In this document: positions 1-7,267 of the stretch, piece by piece
Position numbering within the stretch: position 1 is the first letter of the stretch
Layout of the letters: each line of letters begins with the position of its first letter
NCBI GenBank assembly: GCA_018375265.1
Contig: JAHADO010000012.1
Coordinates: 1 to 13,349, forward strand
Reading direction: 5' to 3'
Length of the DNA: 13,349 bases
Origin: Campylobacter concisus
GTDB taxonomy: Bacteria; Campylobacterota; Campylobacteria; Campylobacterales; Campylobacteraceae
Position numbers and translations under genes: made by a program
The notes under the pieces: model-generated
The model's input: only the letters and a program-made list of their open reading frames with translations
Database searches by the model: none
Told to the model about the DNA's origin: nothing

Positions 1-379
1 CATCTTTTGTTTTAACTTCACTTAAGTTTTTAAATAAATAGCTGTAAAGCCACGATAAATTCTCGTTTTTTACCAAATTTTCTATCAAATTTAGCCCGTC
101 AGACAAAACGTCCTCATCTAAAATTTTTGGCTTTTCGTATAAATTTTTTATGACGATGTTTTCGCCCTGACTATGCACTTCGCCCCAGTATCTAGAGCCC
201 ACATTTAGCTCTTTTACGCTTTTTGTGTTTAAATTTCTATTTGCGAAATTTAAGATATATCTGTTAAAGCCGACCTTTTGGCTCACCAAAATGCTAAGTG
301 GCAAGGACGAATTTATCGCTACTAGCGGAGCTTGGCTGTTGTTTGCTATCTTTTGGACGCGTGAGATCTGCTCTATCAT
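1..379 (-). CDS. Conserved hypothetical protein, partial (Cj0823-like position)
   Basis: An open frame starts with ATG at 379 and runs without a stop to the left edge, so only the first 126 codons are visible and the C-terminus is missing. The start overlaps the coaBC stop as ATGA (4 bases), which implies translational coupling. The protein begins MIEQISRVQKIANNSQAPLV and is a mixed, soluble-looking sequence with no signal peptide or membrane segment. A segment at about residues 55-68 (VKELNVGSRYWGEV) is rich in conserved-looking residues. I do not recognise a domain. In C. jejuni, as I recall it, the gene after glmU and dfp/coaBC is the hypothetical Cj0823, followed by uppS. This is therefore probably its orthologue, with uppS expected just outside the window. 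The orthology comes from position, not from alignment. Its function is unknown. Confidence 0.75.
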   Translation of the reverse strand, partial: MIEQISRVQKIANNSQAPLVAINSSLPLSILVSQKVGFNRYILNFANRNLNTKSVKELNVGSRYWGEVHSQGENIVIKNLYEKPKILDEDVLSDGLNLIENLVKNENLSWLYSYLFKNLSEVKTKD

Positions 380-1548
380 AAATTTGCTGCTAGCTCCACG
401 ATACGCCCTGCGATCTCGTCTTTTGAGGCAAGCGGCAATAAAATCTCACTATTTTTTGTAATGAAATTTACCTCGTTTTGCTCGCTTGCAAAGCCATTTT
501 TCTCGCCTAAAATATTTAGACAAACTGCATCAAGCCCTTTTTTCTCTAACATTGATCTAGCGCTTTTTAGAGCGTTTTCGTTTGAAATTTCAAGCTTAAA
601 GCCGATCTTTTTACATTTAAACTCTTTTAAGCTTTGCAAAATATCAACATTTCTCTTTAGGTCTAAATTTAAGCTTTTGCCAACGTCCTCTTTTTTTATC
701 TTGCCATCTATCTTTGTCGGTACAAAATCGCTGACCGCAGCGCACATTACAAGTAAATTTGCCTCCTCGCACTCACTCCTGCAAAGCTCTAAAAGCTCGC
801 TACTTGAGCTAAATTTAAGGCTAAGAAACGGCTCGTTACTAGTTTCAAAGCTAGCAAGCAGTTTTACCTCCGCACCTGCGTAGTAAAAGGCTCTAGCTAA
901 GGCTCTTGCCATCTTGCCGCTTGAAAAATTTGTAATGGCTCTAACATCATCTATCTTTTCAGTTGTCGCACCGCCCGTTATCACTACTTTTTTGCCTGCA
1001 AAAAGTGGCTTGCTAAGCCTTTTAATGGCAGCCTCCACTATCACTTCAGGACTTGCAAGAGCGCCTTTGCCAACGTCGCCGCAAGCTAGAGTTTTAAGGA
1101 CTGGCTCAACCACCAAAGCGCCGTTTTTCTTTAAAATTTCAAGCGAATTTTGTGTCGCGAAATGCTCGATCATATTGTTATTTGCTGCTGGAGCAACGAC
1201 TAAAGGCACGTGCGAGGCGGCGATTAGCGTTTGCATGAAGACATTGTCGCAAATGCCCGCAGCTAGCTTATTTACTGTATTTACCGAGGCTGGCGCTATT
1301 AGCACTAGATCCATTTTGGAGTAGGCTATGTGATTTACACCATCTTGCCAGTTTTGCGTTTGTGAGCTTAAAATTTTATGCTCGCTTAGCGCTTCAAAGC
1401 CGCTTACACTGCAAAACTCAAGCGCTCCGTCACTCAATGCCACGTAAACATCAGCGCCTTGCTTTTTAAGCAGCGATAAAATCTCGTAAGCCTTATAAAA
1501 GGCGATACTGCCGCAAACAGCAAGTAAAATTTTCTTATTTTTTAACAT
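376..1548 (-). CDS. coaBC: Bifunctional phosphopantothenoylcysteine decarboxylase / phosphopantothenate-cysteine ligase
   Basis: This cytoplasmic enzyme carries out two consecutive steps of coenzyme A synthesis: it joins cysteine to 4'-phosphopantothenate (CoaB) and decarboxylates the product to 4'-phosphopantetheine (CoaC). With the ATG at 1548 it is 390 residues. The N-terminal flavoprotein half shows the GSIAFYK nucleotide loop (13-19), the active-site His73 (NHIAYSK), PASVNTVNKLAAG (86-98), a PAANNNM loop (120-126) and the catalytic Cys156 in ACGDVGKG. The CoaB half from about residue 186 shows VVITGGATTEKIDDVR, then FSSGKMARALA, and the lysine-rich KIDGKIKK segment (279-286). A TTG 24 bases upstream (1572) would add eight residues, but ATG 1548 fits the family N-terminus better. 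It overlaps the end of glmU by 14 bases, and its ribosome binding site is weak, so coupling to glmU translation is likely. The loop usually reads PAMN; here the Met is Ala. Confidence 0.95.
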   Translation of the reverse strand: MLKNKKILLAVCGSIAFYKAYEILSLLKKQGADVYVALSDGALEFCSVSGFEALSEHKILSSQTQNWQDGVNHIAYSKMDLVLIAPASVNTVNKLAAGICDNVFMQTLIAASHVPLVVAPAANNNMIEHFATQNSLEILKKNGALVVEPVLKTLACGDVGKGALASPEVIVEAAIKRLSKPLFAGKKVVITGGATTEKIDDVRAITNFSSGKMARALARAFYYAGAEVKLLASFETSNEPFLSLKFSSSSELLELCRSECEEANLLVMCAAVSDFVPTKIDGKIKKEDVGKSLNLDLKRNVDILQSLKEFKCKKIGFKLEISNENALKSARSMLEKKGLDAVCLNILGEKNGFASEQNEVNFITKNSEILLPLASKDEIAGRIVELAANL

Positions 1549-2845
1549 CGTCTTTGCCAAAGAATTTCTCAAAAAAGCCGCTTTTGTTCTCTTGACGACC
1601 TCTGCTGATAGCTAGAGCGCCGCTCTCAACGTCTTTTGTGATGGTGCTGCCAGCTGCGATGATGACGTTATCAGCGATATTTACAGGGGCAACTAGCTGC
1701 GTATCTGAGCCAACAAAGACGTTTTTGCCGATTTTTGTTTTGTATTTAGCTTTGCCATCGTAGTTGCATGTGATCGTGCCGCAACCGATATTTGTGCCAC
1801 TTTCTATCTCGCAGTCGCCAAGATAGCTTAGATGTCCTGCTTTTACGCCATTTAAGACGCCTTTTTTAACCTCGACGAAATTTCCTATGTGTGTGTCAGA
1901 AATTTCAGAATTTGGCCTTATATGGGCTAGTGGGCCGATGTCTGAGTTTTTGATGACGCTGCTTTCTATCACCGACGAGCTTTTGATGATGCTCTCAGTG
2001 ATGACGCACTCGCCAAGGATGCTTACGTTTTCTTCTAGCACGCACTCGCCTTCAAATTTAGCCCTGCTGTCTATGAAAATGCTCTCAGGCATGCGCATCA
2101 AAACGCCAGCTTTCATCAAATTTTGCTTGATCTCATCTTGCATGATCTTTTCAGCGATGCTTAGCTGAAATTTATCATTTATGCCCATGAAATTTTGCTC
2201 ATTAACATTTACTGCAACGCACTTTAAACCCTTTTCATTTGCTATTTTTATGGCGTCAGTTAGGTAGTACTCTTTTTGTGCGTTTTGGTTGCTTATGAGC
2301 GGTAAAATTTGCTCTAACGCCTCGCGTTTAAAGCAGTAGCAGCCGGCATTTACGCTTTTTATGGCAAGCTGCGCTTCGCTCGCATCTTTTTGCTCGACGA
2401 TGGCCTCAACTTTGCCGTTTTTTATGATGACTCTGCCGTAGCCAAAAGGATTTGCCGCTTCAAATGAGCTCATAACTACGTCTGCTTCGGCATTTGCTAG
2501 ACGCATAAGATCAGTTGATCTAACAAGTGGCATGTCGCCGCAAGTTACTAGCACCTTTTCGCCGCTTAAGCTTACGCCTTTTATAGCGCCAGCTGTGCCT
2601 GGGAAATTTGCTAGATCTTGCTCGAAAATTTTAGTTTGAGGGAAAATTTCTTTTATCTTTTTGCTAATTAACTCTTTTTCGTAGTGAAGCACGACGCTAA
2701 CATCATTTGTGATCGCATAAGCTTGTTTTAAGATGTGAATGATCATCGGCTCACCACATAGCTCAAATAGGACTTTTGGGCGCTTTGATTTCATTCTGGT
2801 GCCAAGACCAGCAGCTAGGATTATGATTGAAGTATTATTGTTCAT
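1535..2845 (-). CDS. glmU: Bifunctional UDP-N-acetylglucosamine pyrophosphorylase / glucosamine-1-phosphate N-acetyltransferase
   Basis: GlmU acetylates glucosamine-1-phosphate and then uridylylates it to UDP-GlcNAc, the precursor of peptidoglycan and lipooligosaccharide; it acts in the cytoplasm. The 436-residue frame is close to the usual 450-460. The N-terminal uridyltransferase shows the signature LAAGLGTRMKSKRPKVL (10-26), CGDMPLV (102-108, metal-binding Asp) and NAGCYCF (166-172). The C-terminal half is a left-handed beta helix of hexapeptide repeats (about 250-410) with GPLAHIRP (304-311), the acetyltransferase His338 in GHLSYLGD, GCGTITCNYDG (354-364) and VGSDTQLVAPV (378-388). I chose ATG 2845 because it gives the canonical start just ahead of the nucleotide loop and has AAGG 8 bases upstream; the frame could extend 14 codons further. 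It heads the leftward operon and is divergent from motA. Confidence 0.97.
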   Translation of the reverse strand: MNNNTSIIILAAGLGTRMKSKRPKVLFELCGEPMIIHILKQAYAITNDVSVVLHYEKELISKKIKEIFPQTKIFEQDLANFPGTAGAIKGVSLSGEKVLVTCGDMPLVRSTDLMRLANAEADVVMSSFEAANPFGYGRVIIKNGKVEAIVEQKDASEAQLAIKSVNAGCYCFKREALEQILPLISNQNAQKEYYLTDAIKIANEKGLKCVAVNVNEQNFMGINDKFQLSIAEKIMQDEIKQNLMKAGVLMRMPESIFIDSRAKFEGECVLEENVSILGECVITESIIKSSSVIESSVIKNSDIGPLAHIRPNSEISDTHIGNFVEVKKGVLNGVKAGHLSYLGDCEIESGTNIGCGTITCNYDGKAKYKTKIGKNVFVGSDTQLVAPVNIADNVIIAAGSTITKDVESGALAISRGRQENKSGFFEKFFGKDDVKK

Positions 2846-2877
2846 TTTTAAGCCTTTTAACGTTAAAAATTTCGCAG

Positions 2878-2886
2878 ATTGTAGCA
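2878..2886 (-). promoter_or_regulatory. Extended -10 promoter for the glmU-coaBC operon
   Basis: On the minus strand the sequence reads TGCTACAAT, an extended -10 element (TGN plus TACAAT) behind a T-rich run. This is the usual layout of vegetative sigma-70 promoters in Campylobacter, which often lack a clear -35 box. A transcript starting about 7 bases downstream, near 2871, would have a leader of about 26 bases before the glmU ATG at 2845, with the AAGG ribosome binding site inside it. There is no competing minus-strand start in the intergenic region. The start site is inferred from motif and spacing only. Confidence 0.7.
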
Positions 2887-2938
2887 AAAAATGGCAAACA
2901 TTTTTTTTAATTTAACGATTGTTTCAACAAAAAGCTAA

Positions 2939-2944
2939 TAGAAT
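2939..2944 (+). promoter_or_regulatory. Candidate -10 element for the motA-eamA operon
   Basis: The plus strand has TAGAAT here, 37 bases before the motA ATG, behind an AT- and T-rich stretch (2901-2924). This could be a vegetative -10 box with a leader of about 30 bases. A TATAAA at 2962-2967 is an alternative but leaves only about 14 bases before the ATG. A weak sigma-28-like pair also lies at 2895-2921. None is a strong match, so the promoter of this long operon is not settled by sequence alone. Confidence 0.3.
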
Positions 2945-2981
2945 AGGCAATCTTAAGAATTTATAAATAAAGCGAGTTTAA

Positions 2982-3749
2982 ATGGATTTAGGAACCGTCG
3001 TCGGCTGGGTTTTGACCCTGGTGCTTTTGTTTGGATCAATGGCGATAGGCGTTGGTATAGGACCATACATCGATATCCCTTCTGTGATGATCGTTTTTGG
3101 TGGTACTATCGGCGTTATGATGGTTGGCTTCAAGATGGAGACGCTTAAAGGTATCGGTAAATTTTATGGTGTCGCTGTTAAGCCATCAGTTGTTGTAAAT
3201 TTACCTGAGACTATAAAAAAAGTAGTTGATTACTCAACCAAAGCTAGACGAGATGGCATTTTGGCACTTGAGAGCGAAGTAAATAACGAGACAAATCAAT
3301 TTTTAAAAAAAGGGCTTTCAATGGCAGTTGATGGCAATGAGCCAGATGCGATAAGAGCGCTTTTGGAGATCGATATAGATCAAACTAGCACAAGGCATGC
3401 AAATAACATCAAAATTTTCGAGCAAGTAGGCGGTTTTGCAGGTGCGATGGGTATGATCGGAACGCTCATTGGCCTTGTTGCGATGCTTCTAAATATGTCA
3501 GACCCTAGTGCGATCGGTCCATCTATGGCGGTTGCTTTGCTTACGACACTTTATGGTGCGATGATAGGTAACATCATCGGCTCACCTGTTGCAAATATCC
3601 TCTCGATCCGCGATGCTGATGAGGCGCTTGAGAAGCAAGTCATTTTAGAGGGTATCATGGCGATACAAGCAGGGGATAACCCAAGAACGCTTGAGGCTAA
3701 GCTTTTAGCATTTTTACCTCCAAAAGATAGAAAAAGTCAGTTTGAATAA
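2982..3749 (+). CDS. motA: Flagellar motor stator protein MotA (PomA-type)
   Basis: MotA is the inner membrane ring subunit of the flagellar stator; five copies surround a MotB dimer and turn ion flow into torque on FliG. The 255-residue protein has TM1 (about 4-28) and TM2 (33-50), then a long cytoplasmic loop containing the charged motif ARRDGILALE (88-97) whose Arg and Glu contact the rotor. TM3 (about 151-171) contains GMIGTLIGLVAML and TM4 (about 181-203) contains AVALLTTLYGAMIG. The Thr161 in TM3 and the Thr188-Thr189 pair in TM4 match threonines associated with sodium coordination in Vibrio PomA. The tail IQAGDNPRTLEAKL is also PomA-like. I recall C. jejuni MotA as a clearly different, proton-type sequence. 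The stop overlaps the motB start by one base, so the two are probably made in a fixed ratio. Ion specificity is inference. Confidence 0.93.
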   Translation: MDLGTVVGWVLTLVLLFGSMAIGVGIGPYIDIPSVMIVFGGTIGVMMVGFKMETLKGIGKFYGVAVKPSVVVNLPETIKKVVDYSTKARRDGILALESEVNNETNQFLKKGLSMAVDGNEPDAIRALLEIDIDQTSTRHANNIKIFEQVGGFAGAMGMIGTLIGLVAMLLNMSDPSAIGPSMAVALLTTLYGAMIGNIIGSPVANILSIRDADEALEKQVILEGIMAIQAGDNPRTLEAKLLAFLPPKDRKSQFE

Positions 3750-4528
3750 TGGGTAAATTAATAAAACCAGAAGAGTGCCCAAAGTGTATGCCTGAGTGGC
3801 TGGCTGCCTTTGGTGACCTTATGTCGCTCCTGCTTTGCTTCTTCGTTTTGCTCCTCTCTATGGCGACAATGGATGCTAAAAAGATGGAGGCTGCAGTTGG
3901 CTCGCTAGCTGGTGCGCTAAGCGTGCTAGAGGGTGGCGCAAGACCAGATAGTCAGGTAGAAAAAGAGACAGACCCTGAAAGCAGACGCACTCCAAAGCCA
4001 AAAGCTCAAAAAGGCGCTCAAAACGAGGTCACTTCGACTGTTAAAAAGATAAATGAGCTACTAACGGCTAGCGGGGCACCTGAGATCACGATGGAGGAGA
4101 GCGAGGATGGCTTTATCGTTAGGCTTCCAGCTGCGATGCTCTTTGACAAAGATAGTGCTGAAATTTCTGGCGAGGATGCGAAGCTATTTTTAAAGCGAAT
4201 AGGCATGATAATAGCCAAAATGCCAAATGAGGTAAAAACAGATATCATCGGATACACTGATAATACAAATCCAAGCAAAGACTCTATATACAAAAACAAC
4301 TGGCAGCTCTCTACTGCAAGGGCGCTAAGTGTGCTTGAAGAGCTAGTTAGCGATGGCGTGCCACAAGAGAGACTTATCACTTCTGGCAGAGCTTCTTTCG
4401 ATCCGATCGCTAGCAACAGCACAGACGAGGGCAGAGCTAAAAACAATAGAGTGGAAATTCACTTCGTCTCGCTCGAGCCAAAAAATAAAGAGGCTACTAA
4501 GAAAAGTATCCTTGATACGAGGAATTAG
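3749..4528 (+). CDS. motB: Flagellar motor stator protein MotB (PomB-type, OmpA-like peptidoglycan-binding domain)
   Basis: MotB is the stator plug and peptidoglycan anchor that pairs with MotA. The single TM (about 18-38) carries the ion-binding Asp23 in AFGDLMSLLLCFFVLLLS. This closely resembles the PomB segment, including the Phe two residues before the Asp (Phe21) and the Cys seven after it (Cys30), and differs from the proton-type MotB helix that I recall from C. jejuni. Just before the TM is CPKC (10-13). After it come a short plug-like helix (about 43-60), a Pro/Lys-rich linker (65-92), and an OmpA-like domain (about 120-240) with GYTDNTN (168-174) and the NNRVEIHFV end (232-240). It starts on the last base of the motA stop (TAATG) and ends two bases before fliP. 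Confidence 0.93.
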   Translation: MGKLIKPEECPKCMPEWLAAFGDLMSLLLCFFVLLLSMATMDAKKMEAAVGSLAGALSVLEGGARPDSQVEKETDPESRRTPKPKAQKGAQNEVTSTVKKINELLTASGAPEITMEESEDGFIVRLPAAMLFDKDSAEISGEDAKLFLKRIGMIIAKMPNEVKTDIIGYTDNTNPSKDSIYKNNWQLSTARALSVLEELVSDGVPQERLITSGRASFDPIASNSTDEGRAKNNRVEIHFVSLEPKNKEATKKSILDTRN

Positions 4529-4530
4529 TC

Positions 4531-5262
4531 GTGAAAGCACTGCTTAGTTTAGCGGTTTTGTTTTGTGTAGTTTTTGGCGCTGATCCTGCGCTACCAACTA
4601 TAAATTTAAGCCTAAATTCACCGCAAAATGCCGAGCAGCTTGTAAATTCTCTAAATGTTTTACTAATCCTCACCGCTCTTGCACTTGCTCCTTCACTCAT
4701 CTTTATGATGACTAGCTTTTTACGCCTTGTCATTGTCTTTTCATTTTTGCGCCAAGCGATGGGTACGCAGCAAGTGCCGCCTTCAACGGTACTCATCTCG
4801 CTTGCTATGGTGCTTACATTTTTTATCATGGAGCCAGTCGGGCAAAGAAGCTACGATGAGGGTATAAAGCCTTATATAGCCGAGCAGATAGGCTATGAGG
4901 AGATGCTTGATAAGAGCTTAAAGCCATTTAAAGAATTTATGGTTAAAAACACTAGAGAGAAGGATCTGGCGTTATTTTTTAGGATAAGAAATTTGCAAAA
5001 TCCAGCAAATATCGAGGAAATCCCGCTAAGCATCGCGATGTCAGCCTTTATGATAAGCGAACTAAAGACATCTTTTGAGATAGCCTTTTTACTTTATCTG
5101 CCATTTCTTGTCATCGACATGGTTGTAAGCTCCGTTTTGATGGCGATGGGTATGATGATGCTCCCTCCTGTCATGATCTCGCTGCCATTTAAACTACTCA
5201 TCTTCGTGCTAGTTGATGGCTGGAATTTGCTAATAGGAAATTTAGTAAAGAGCTTTCACTGA
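4531..5262 (+). CDS. fliP: Flagellar type III export gate protein FliP
   Basis: FliP forms, with FliQ and FliR, the export gate through which flagellar subunits cross the inner membrane. The start is GTG at 4531 with a good GAGG ribosome binding site 8 bases upstream (4519-4522, inside the end of motB). The 243-residue protein has the cleavable signal peptide typical of FliP (about residues 1-17, ending FGA). It then has the conserved TSFLRLVIVFSFLRQAMGTQ region (66-85), a central periplasmic segment, and the C-terminal hydrophobic pair with LPFLVIDMVVSSVLMAMGMM and PFKLLIFVLVDGW. I recall fliP divergent from glmU in C. jejuni; here motA and motB lie between them. The stop overlaps the next ATG by one base (TGATG), tying the flagellar genes to the efflux genes. 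Confidence 0.97.
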   Translation: MKALLSLAVLFCVVFGADPALPTINLSLNSPQNAEQLVNSLNVLLILTALALAPSLIFMMTSFLRLVIVFSFLRQAMGTQQVPPSTVLISLAMVLTFFIMEPVGQRSYDEGIKPYIAEQIGYEEMLDKSLKPFKEFMVKNTREKDLALFFRIRNLQNPANIEEIPLSIAMSAFMISELKTSFEIAFLLYLPFLVIDMVVSSVLMAMGMMMLPPVMISLPFKLLIFVLVDGWNLLIGNLVKSFH

Positions 5263-6527
5263 TGAAGAAAATTTTATTAGCACTTTTGCCTTTGGTACTG
5301 CTTGGATCAAATTTGAGCGAGATAGCAAACAAAGCCACTCAAAACGAAATTTCAAAGATCAAAGAGCTTGAGCTAAAAAGAGCAAATTTAAATAGCGAGG
5401 CTACCACTAGCGCCTACTTACCAAGCCTTAGCCTAGAGGGCTCATACGGCAAAAACGCAAGCACCTTTCCAAGTATAGTCGCTAAAGAGTCAGCTGGCGT
5501 GCTAGCAAGGATCGATTTTCTACTATACGACGGCGGGGCGAGAGAGGCTAGGTTAAAGATGAACCAGCTTTTAAAAAATAAAGCCGCCATCGCAAGCGAT
5601 GAGGCCAAAAACTACCTTGCCTTTAAGGCTGTAAATTTATACTTTAACGCCTGCGCACTTGAAAATATAATAGCTGCCAAAAACGCTCAGGCAAATTTCT
5701 TAAAAGGCGTTTTAGACAAGCTTGAAAAGGCAAATAAAGCAGGGCTTGCACCAAAAGATGAGCTAGAAAATGTGCGGGCAAAATATCACTTGGCAAATAG
5801 CGTGGAGCTTGAATACAAAAACAAAATGGAGCAAATTTTAAATGAGATAAATTTGCTAACAGGCGAGCAAATTTCGCCACTTAGCGGGGCAAAAATGGCT
5901 GAGACTGGCTCAAATTTAGCTTCAAAAAATGCCGAGCTTGACAGGCTAAATCAAGATATTTTTATAAGCGAAGCTAAACTTAGCGAGACAAGAGCTGGCT
6001 TTTTACCCCAAATCATGCTCTATGACACCTATGGATTTTACAAAAACAACTACGACATCGACCTTGGCAAATATAGCGCTTACCGCCCATATCTTGATAA
6101 ATATCTAAAAGAAGATACGCACGGCAATAAATTTGGCGTTAGCTTTAGGTGGAAAATTTTTGACTTTTTTGCCACTAGCAAGATGAGCCAAGCTAGCAAG
6201 ATCGCGCTTGATGAAGCGAGGCTAAATTTAGAGTATAAAAAGCGCGAAAACGAGACTAAACTTAAAAATTTACAAAACGAGATATCAACTCTTAGCTCAA
6301 AGATCGCCTCGTTAAATGAGTATGTAAAAGCAAGCGATCTTGCGCTTAGAGCGAGCTATGAAAAATATAACTCTGGGCTTTTAGGGTATAGCGACTTGCT
6401 TGAAGCACTTTCTCAGAAATTTGACGCTATTAGCCTTTTTGAAGGGGCGAAAGACGAGCTAGAGATAAAAAAGGCGGAGTATTTTTTTGAGAGCGGGGAG
6501 AGCATTTTAGAGAGGATTAGGGATTGA
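5262..6527 (+). CDS. cmeD: TolC-family outer membrane channel of a CmeDEF-type efflux pump
   Basis: This is a 421-residue outer membrane efflux protein, predicted to form a trimeric beta-barrel with a long alpha-helical periplasmic tunnel that docks on the CmeE adaptor and CmeF pump. It has a signal peptide (MKKILLALLPLVLLGS). Two OEP repeats follow, at roughly 20-205 and 225-415, rich in long amphipathic helices. YLPSLSLEGSYG (52-63) and DFLLYDGGAREA (85-96) mark the first barrel hairpin, and FRWKIFDFF marks the second. Gene order and length match C. jejuni CmeD-CmeE-CmeF (I recall about 424, 246 and 1005 residues), which is why I use that symbol. It overlaps fliP by one base and the cmeE start by four. 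It resembles the second channel gene at 10287-11522, including EYFFE exactly 16 residues from both C-termini. Confidence 0.88.
   Translation: MKKILLALLPLVLLGSNLSEIANKATQNEISKIKELELKRANLNSEATTSAYLPSLSLEGSYGKNASTFPSIVAKESAGVLARIDFLLYDGGAREARLKMNQLLKNKAAIASDEAKNYLAFKAVNLYFNACALENIIAAKNAQANFLKGVLDKLEKANKAGLAPKDELENVRAKYHLANSVELEYKNKMEQILNEINLLTGEQISPLSGAKMAETGSNLASKNAELDRLNQDIFISEAKLSETRAGFLPQIMLYDTYGFYKNNYDIDLGKYSAYRPYLDKYLKEDTHGNKFGVSFRWKIFDFFATSKMSQASKIALDEARLNLEYKKRENETKLKNLQNEISTLSSKIASLNEYVKASDLALRASYEKYNSGLLGYSDLLEALSQKFDAISLFEGAKDELEIKKAEYFFESGESILERIRD
6510..6515 (+). promoter_or_regulatory. Ribosome binding site deciding the cmeE TTG start
   Basis: GAGAGG lies 8 bases before the TTG at 6524. 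It supports the non-ATG start over the first downstream ATG (6545), which would remove the Lys-Lys part of the signal peptide. Confidence 0.65.
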
Positions 6528-7267
6528 AAAAGCTGATAATTTTAATGATATTTTGCATCTTTTCATTTGCAGCAGAAGAGATTTTTGCTGATTTTGAAGT
6601 CTATGCTAAACAAAGCTCAAAGCTTGCATTTGAGAGCAGCGGCAAGGTGGATAAAATTTTTGTAGATGTCTCAAGCCACGTTAAAAAGGGCGATACTTTA
6701 GCTAGTCTTGATCAAACAAGCCTTGAGATCGCTCTAAAAAAGGCAAAAAACGACCTAGCGCTTGCCAAAAATGCCAAAGAATTTGCTAAAAGCACTTTTA
6801 ATAAATTTAACCAAGTAAAGGACGTCACTTCAAAGCAAGAATTTGATGAGGTAAAGTATAAATTTGACGAGGCAGCTCTTAGGGTGCAAGCAGCGGAGAT
6901 AGCCATTTTAAACGCAGATGATCATCTTAAAAAGGCTCTTTTAAAAGCTCCTTTTGATGGCGTCATAGCTAGTAAAAATGTCGAGCTTGGCGAGAATGCT
7001 TCGCCGCTTCAGCCAGCCTTTGTTCTAAACTCCGAAGAGGCTAAAATTTTAATAGCGATTGACGAAAAATATGCAAATTTAGGAAAAGTTGGCGACATGT
7101 TTAAATTTAAGCTTGACGCGACAAGCGAAGAAAAAGAGCTAAAAATCGCGCTCATTCATCCAGAGATAAAAAGAGAGACTAGGAAATTTTACGCCGAGGC
7201 TTATGAGAGCGGCCTAAAGCCAGGCATGTTTGGTCAAGGAAAAGTGATAATCGGCGAAAATAAATGA
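6524..7267 (+). CDS. cmeE: RND efflux periplasmic adaptor (membrane fusion protein), CmeE-type
   Basis: This adaptor bridges the inner membrane pump and the outer membrane channel. It starts with TTG at 6524, overlapping the cmeD stop. At 247 residues it is short for the HlyD/AcrA family but matches the compact CmeE. It has a signal peptide (about 1-16) without a lipobox cysteine, so it is secreted and not lipidated. The two half-lipoyl motifs are visible: KLAFESSGKVDKIFVDVSSH with KKGDTLASLD after it (about 33-63), and APFDGVIASKNVELGENA (about 143-160). Between them is a helical hairpin of lysine- and alanine-rich coiled coil (about 65-135). A beta-barrel region and the closing GLKPGMFGQGKV complete it; little of a membrane-proximal domain is present. 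It overlaps cmeF as ATGA. Confidence 0.9.
   Translation: MKKLIILMIFCIFSFAAEEIFADFEVYAKQSSKLAFESSGKVDKIFVDVSSHVKKGDTLASLDQTSLEIALKKAKNDLALAKNAKEFAKSTFNKFNQVKDVTSKQEFDEVKYKFDEAALRVQAAEIAILNADDHLKKALLKAPFDGVIASKNVELGENASPLQPAFVLNSEEAKILIAIDEKYANLGKVGDMFKFKLDATSEEKELKIALIHPEIKRETRKFYAEAYESGLKPGMFGQGKVIIGENK

Noticed and set aside
461..883. Plus-strand open frame of 140 codons inside coaBC
   Set aside because: Serine/phenylalanine-rich shadow of the CoaB half on the other strand; no independent support.
914..1324. Plus-strand open frame of 136 codons inside coaBC
   Set aside because: It is antisense to a clearly conserved enzyme, has no domain or ribosome binding site that I can see, and is a frame shadow.
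1549..1572. TTG start for coaBC giving eight extra residues
   Set aside because: The added residues lie inside the glmU end and have no family counterpart; ATG 1548 begins directly before the nucleotide-binding strand.
2846..2887. Longer N-terminus for GlmU
   Set aside because: It would start at the promoter -10 region and add residues ahead of the conserved N-terminus; ATG 2845 has its own ribosome binding site.
2901..2908. Run of eight T as a phase-variation tract
   Set aside because: Campylobacter phase variation mainly uses G/C tracts, and an 8-base T run is expected in such AT-rich spacer DNA.
2846..2981. Sigma-54 promoter for the flagellar genes
   Set aside because: No GG-N10-GC pair with the needed context is present upstream of motA.
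4018..4446. Minus-strand open frame within motB
   Set aside because: Serine/leucine-rich translation typical of an antisense shadow; the motB OmpA-like domain on the plus strand explains the sequence.
6524..7267. Adaptor gene as a truncated pseudogene because it is short
   Set aside because: Both half-lipoyl motifs, the hairpin and the C-terminal strands are present, and CmeE-type adaptors are naturally about 246 residues.
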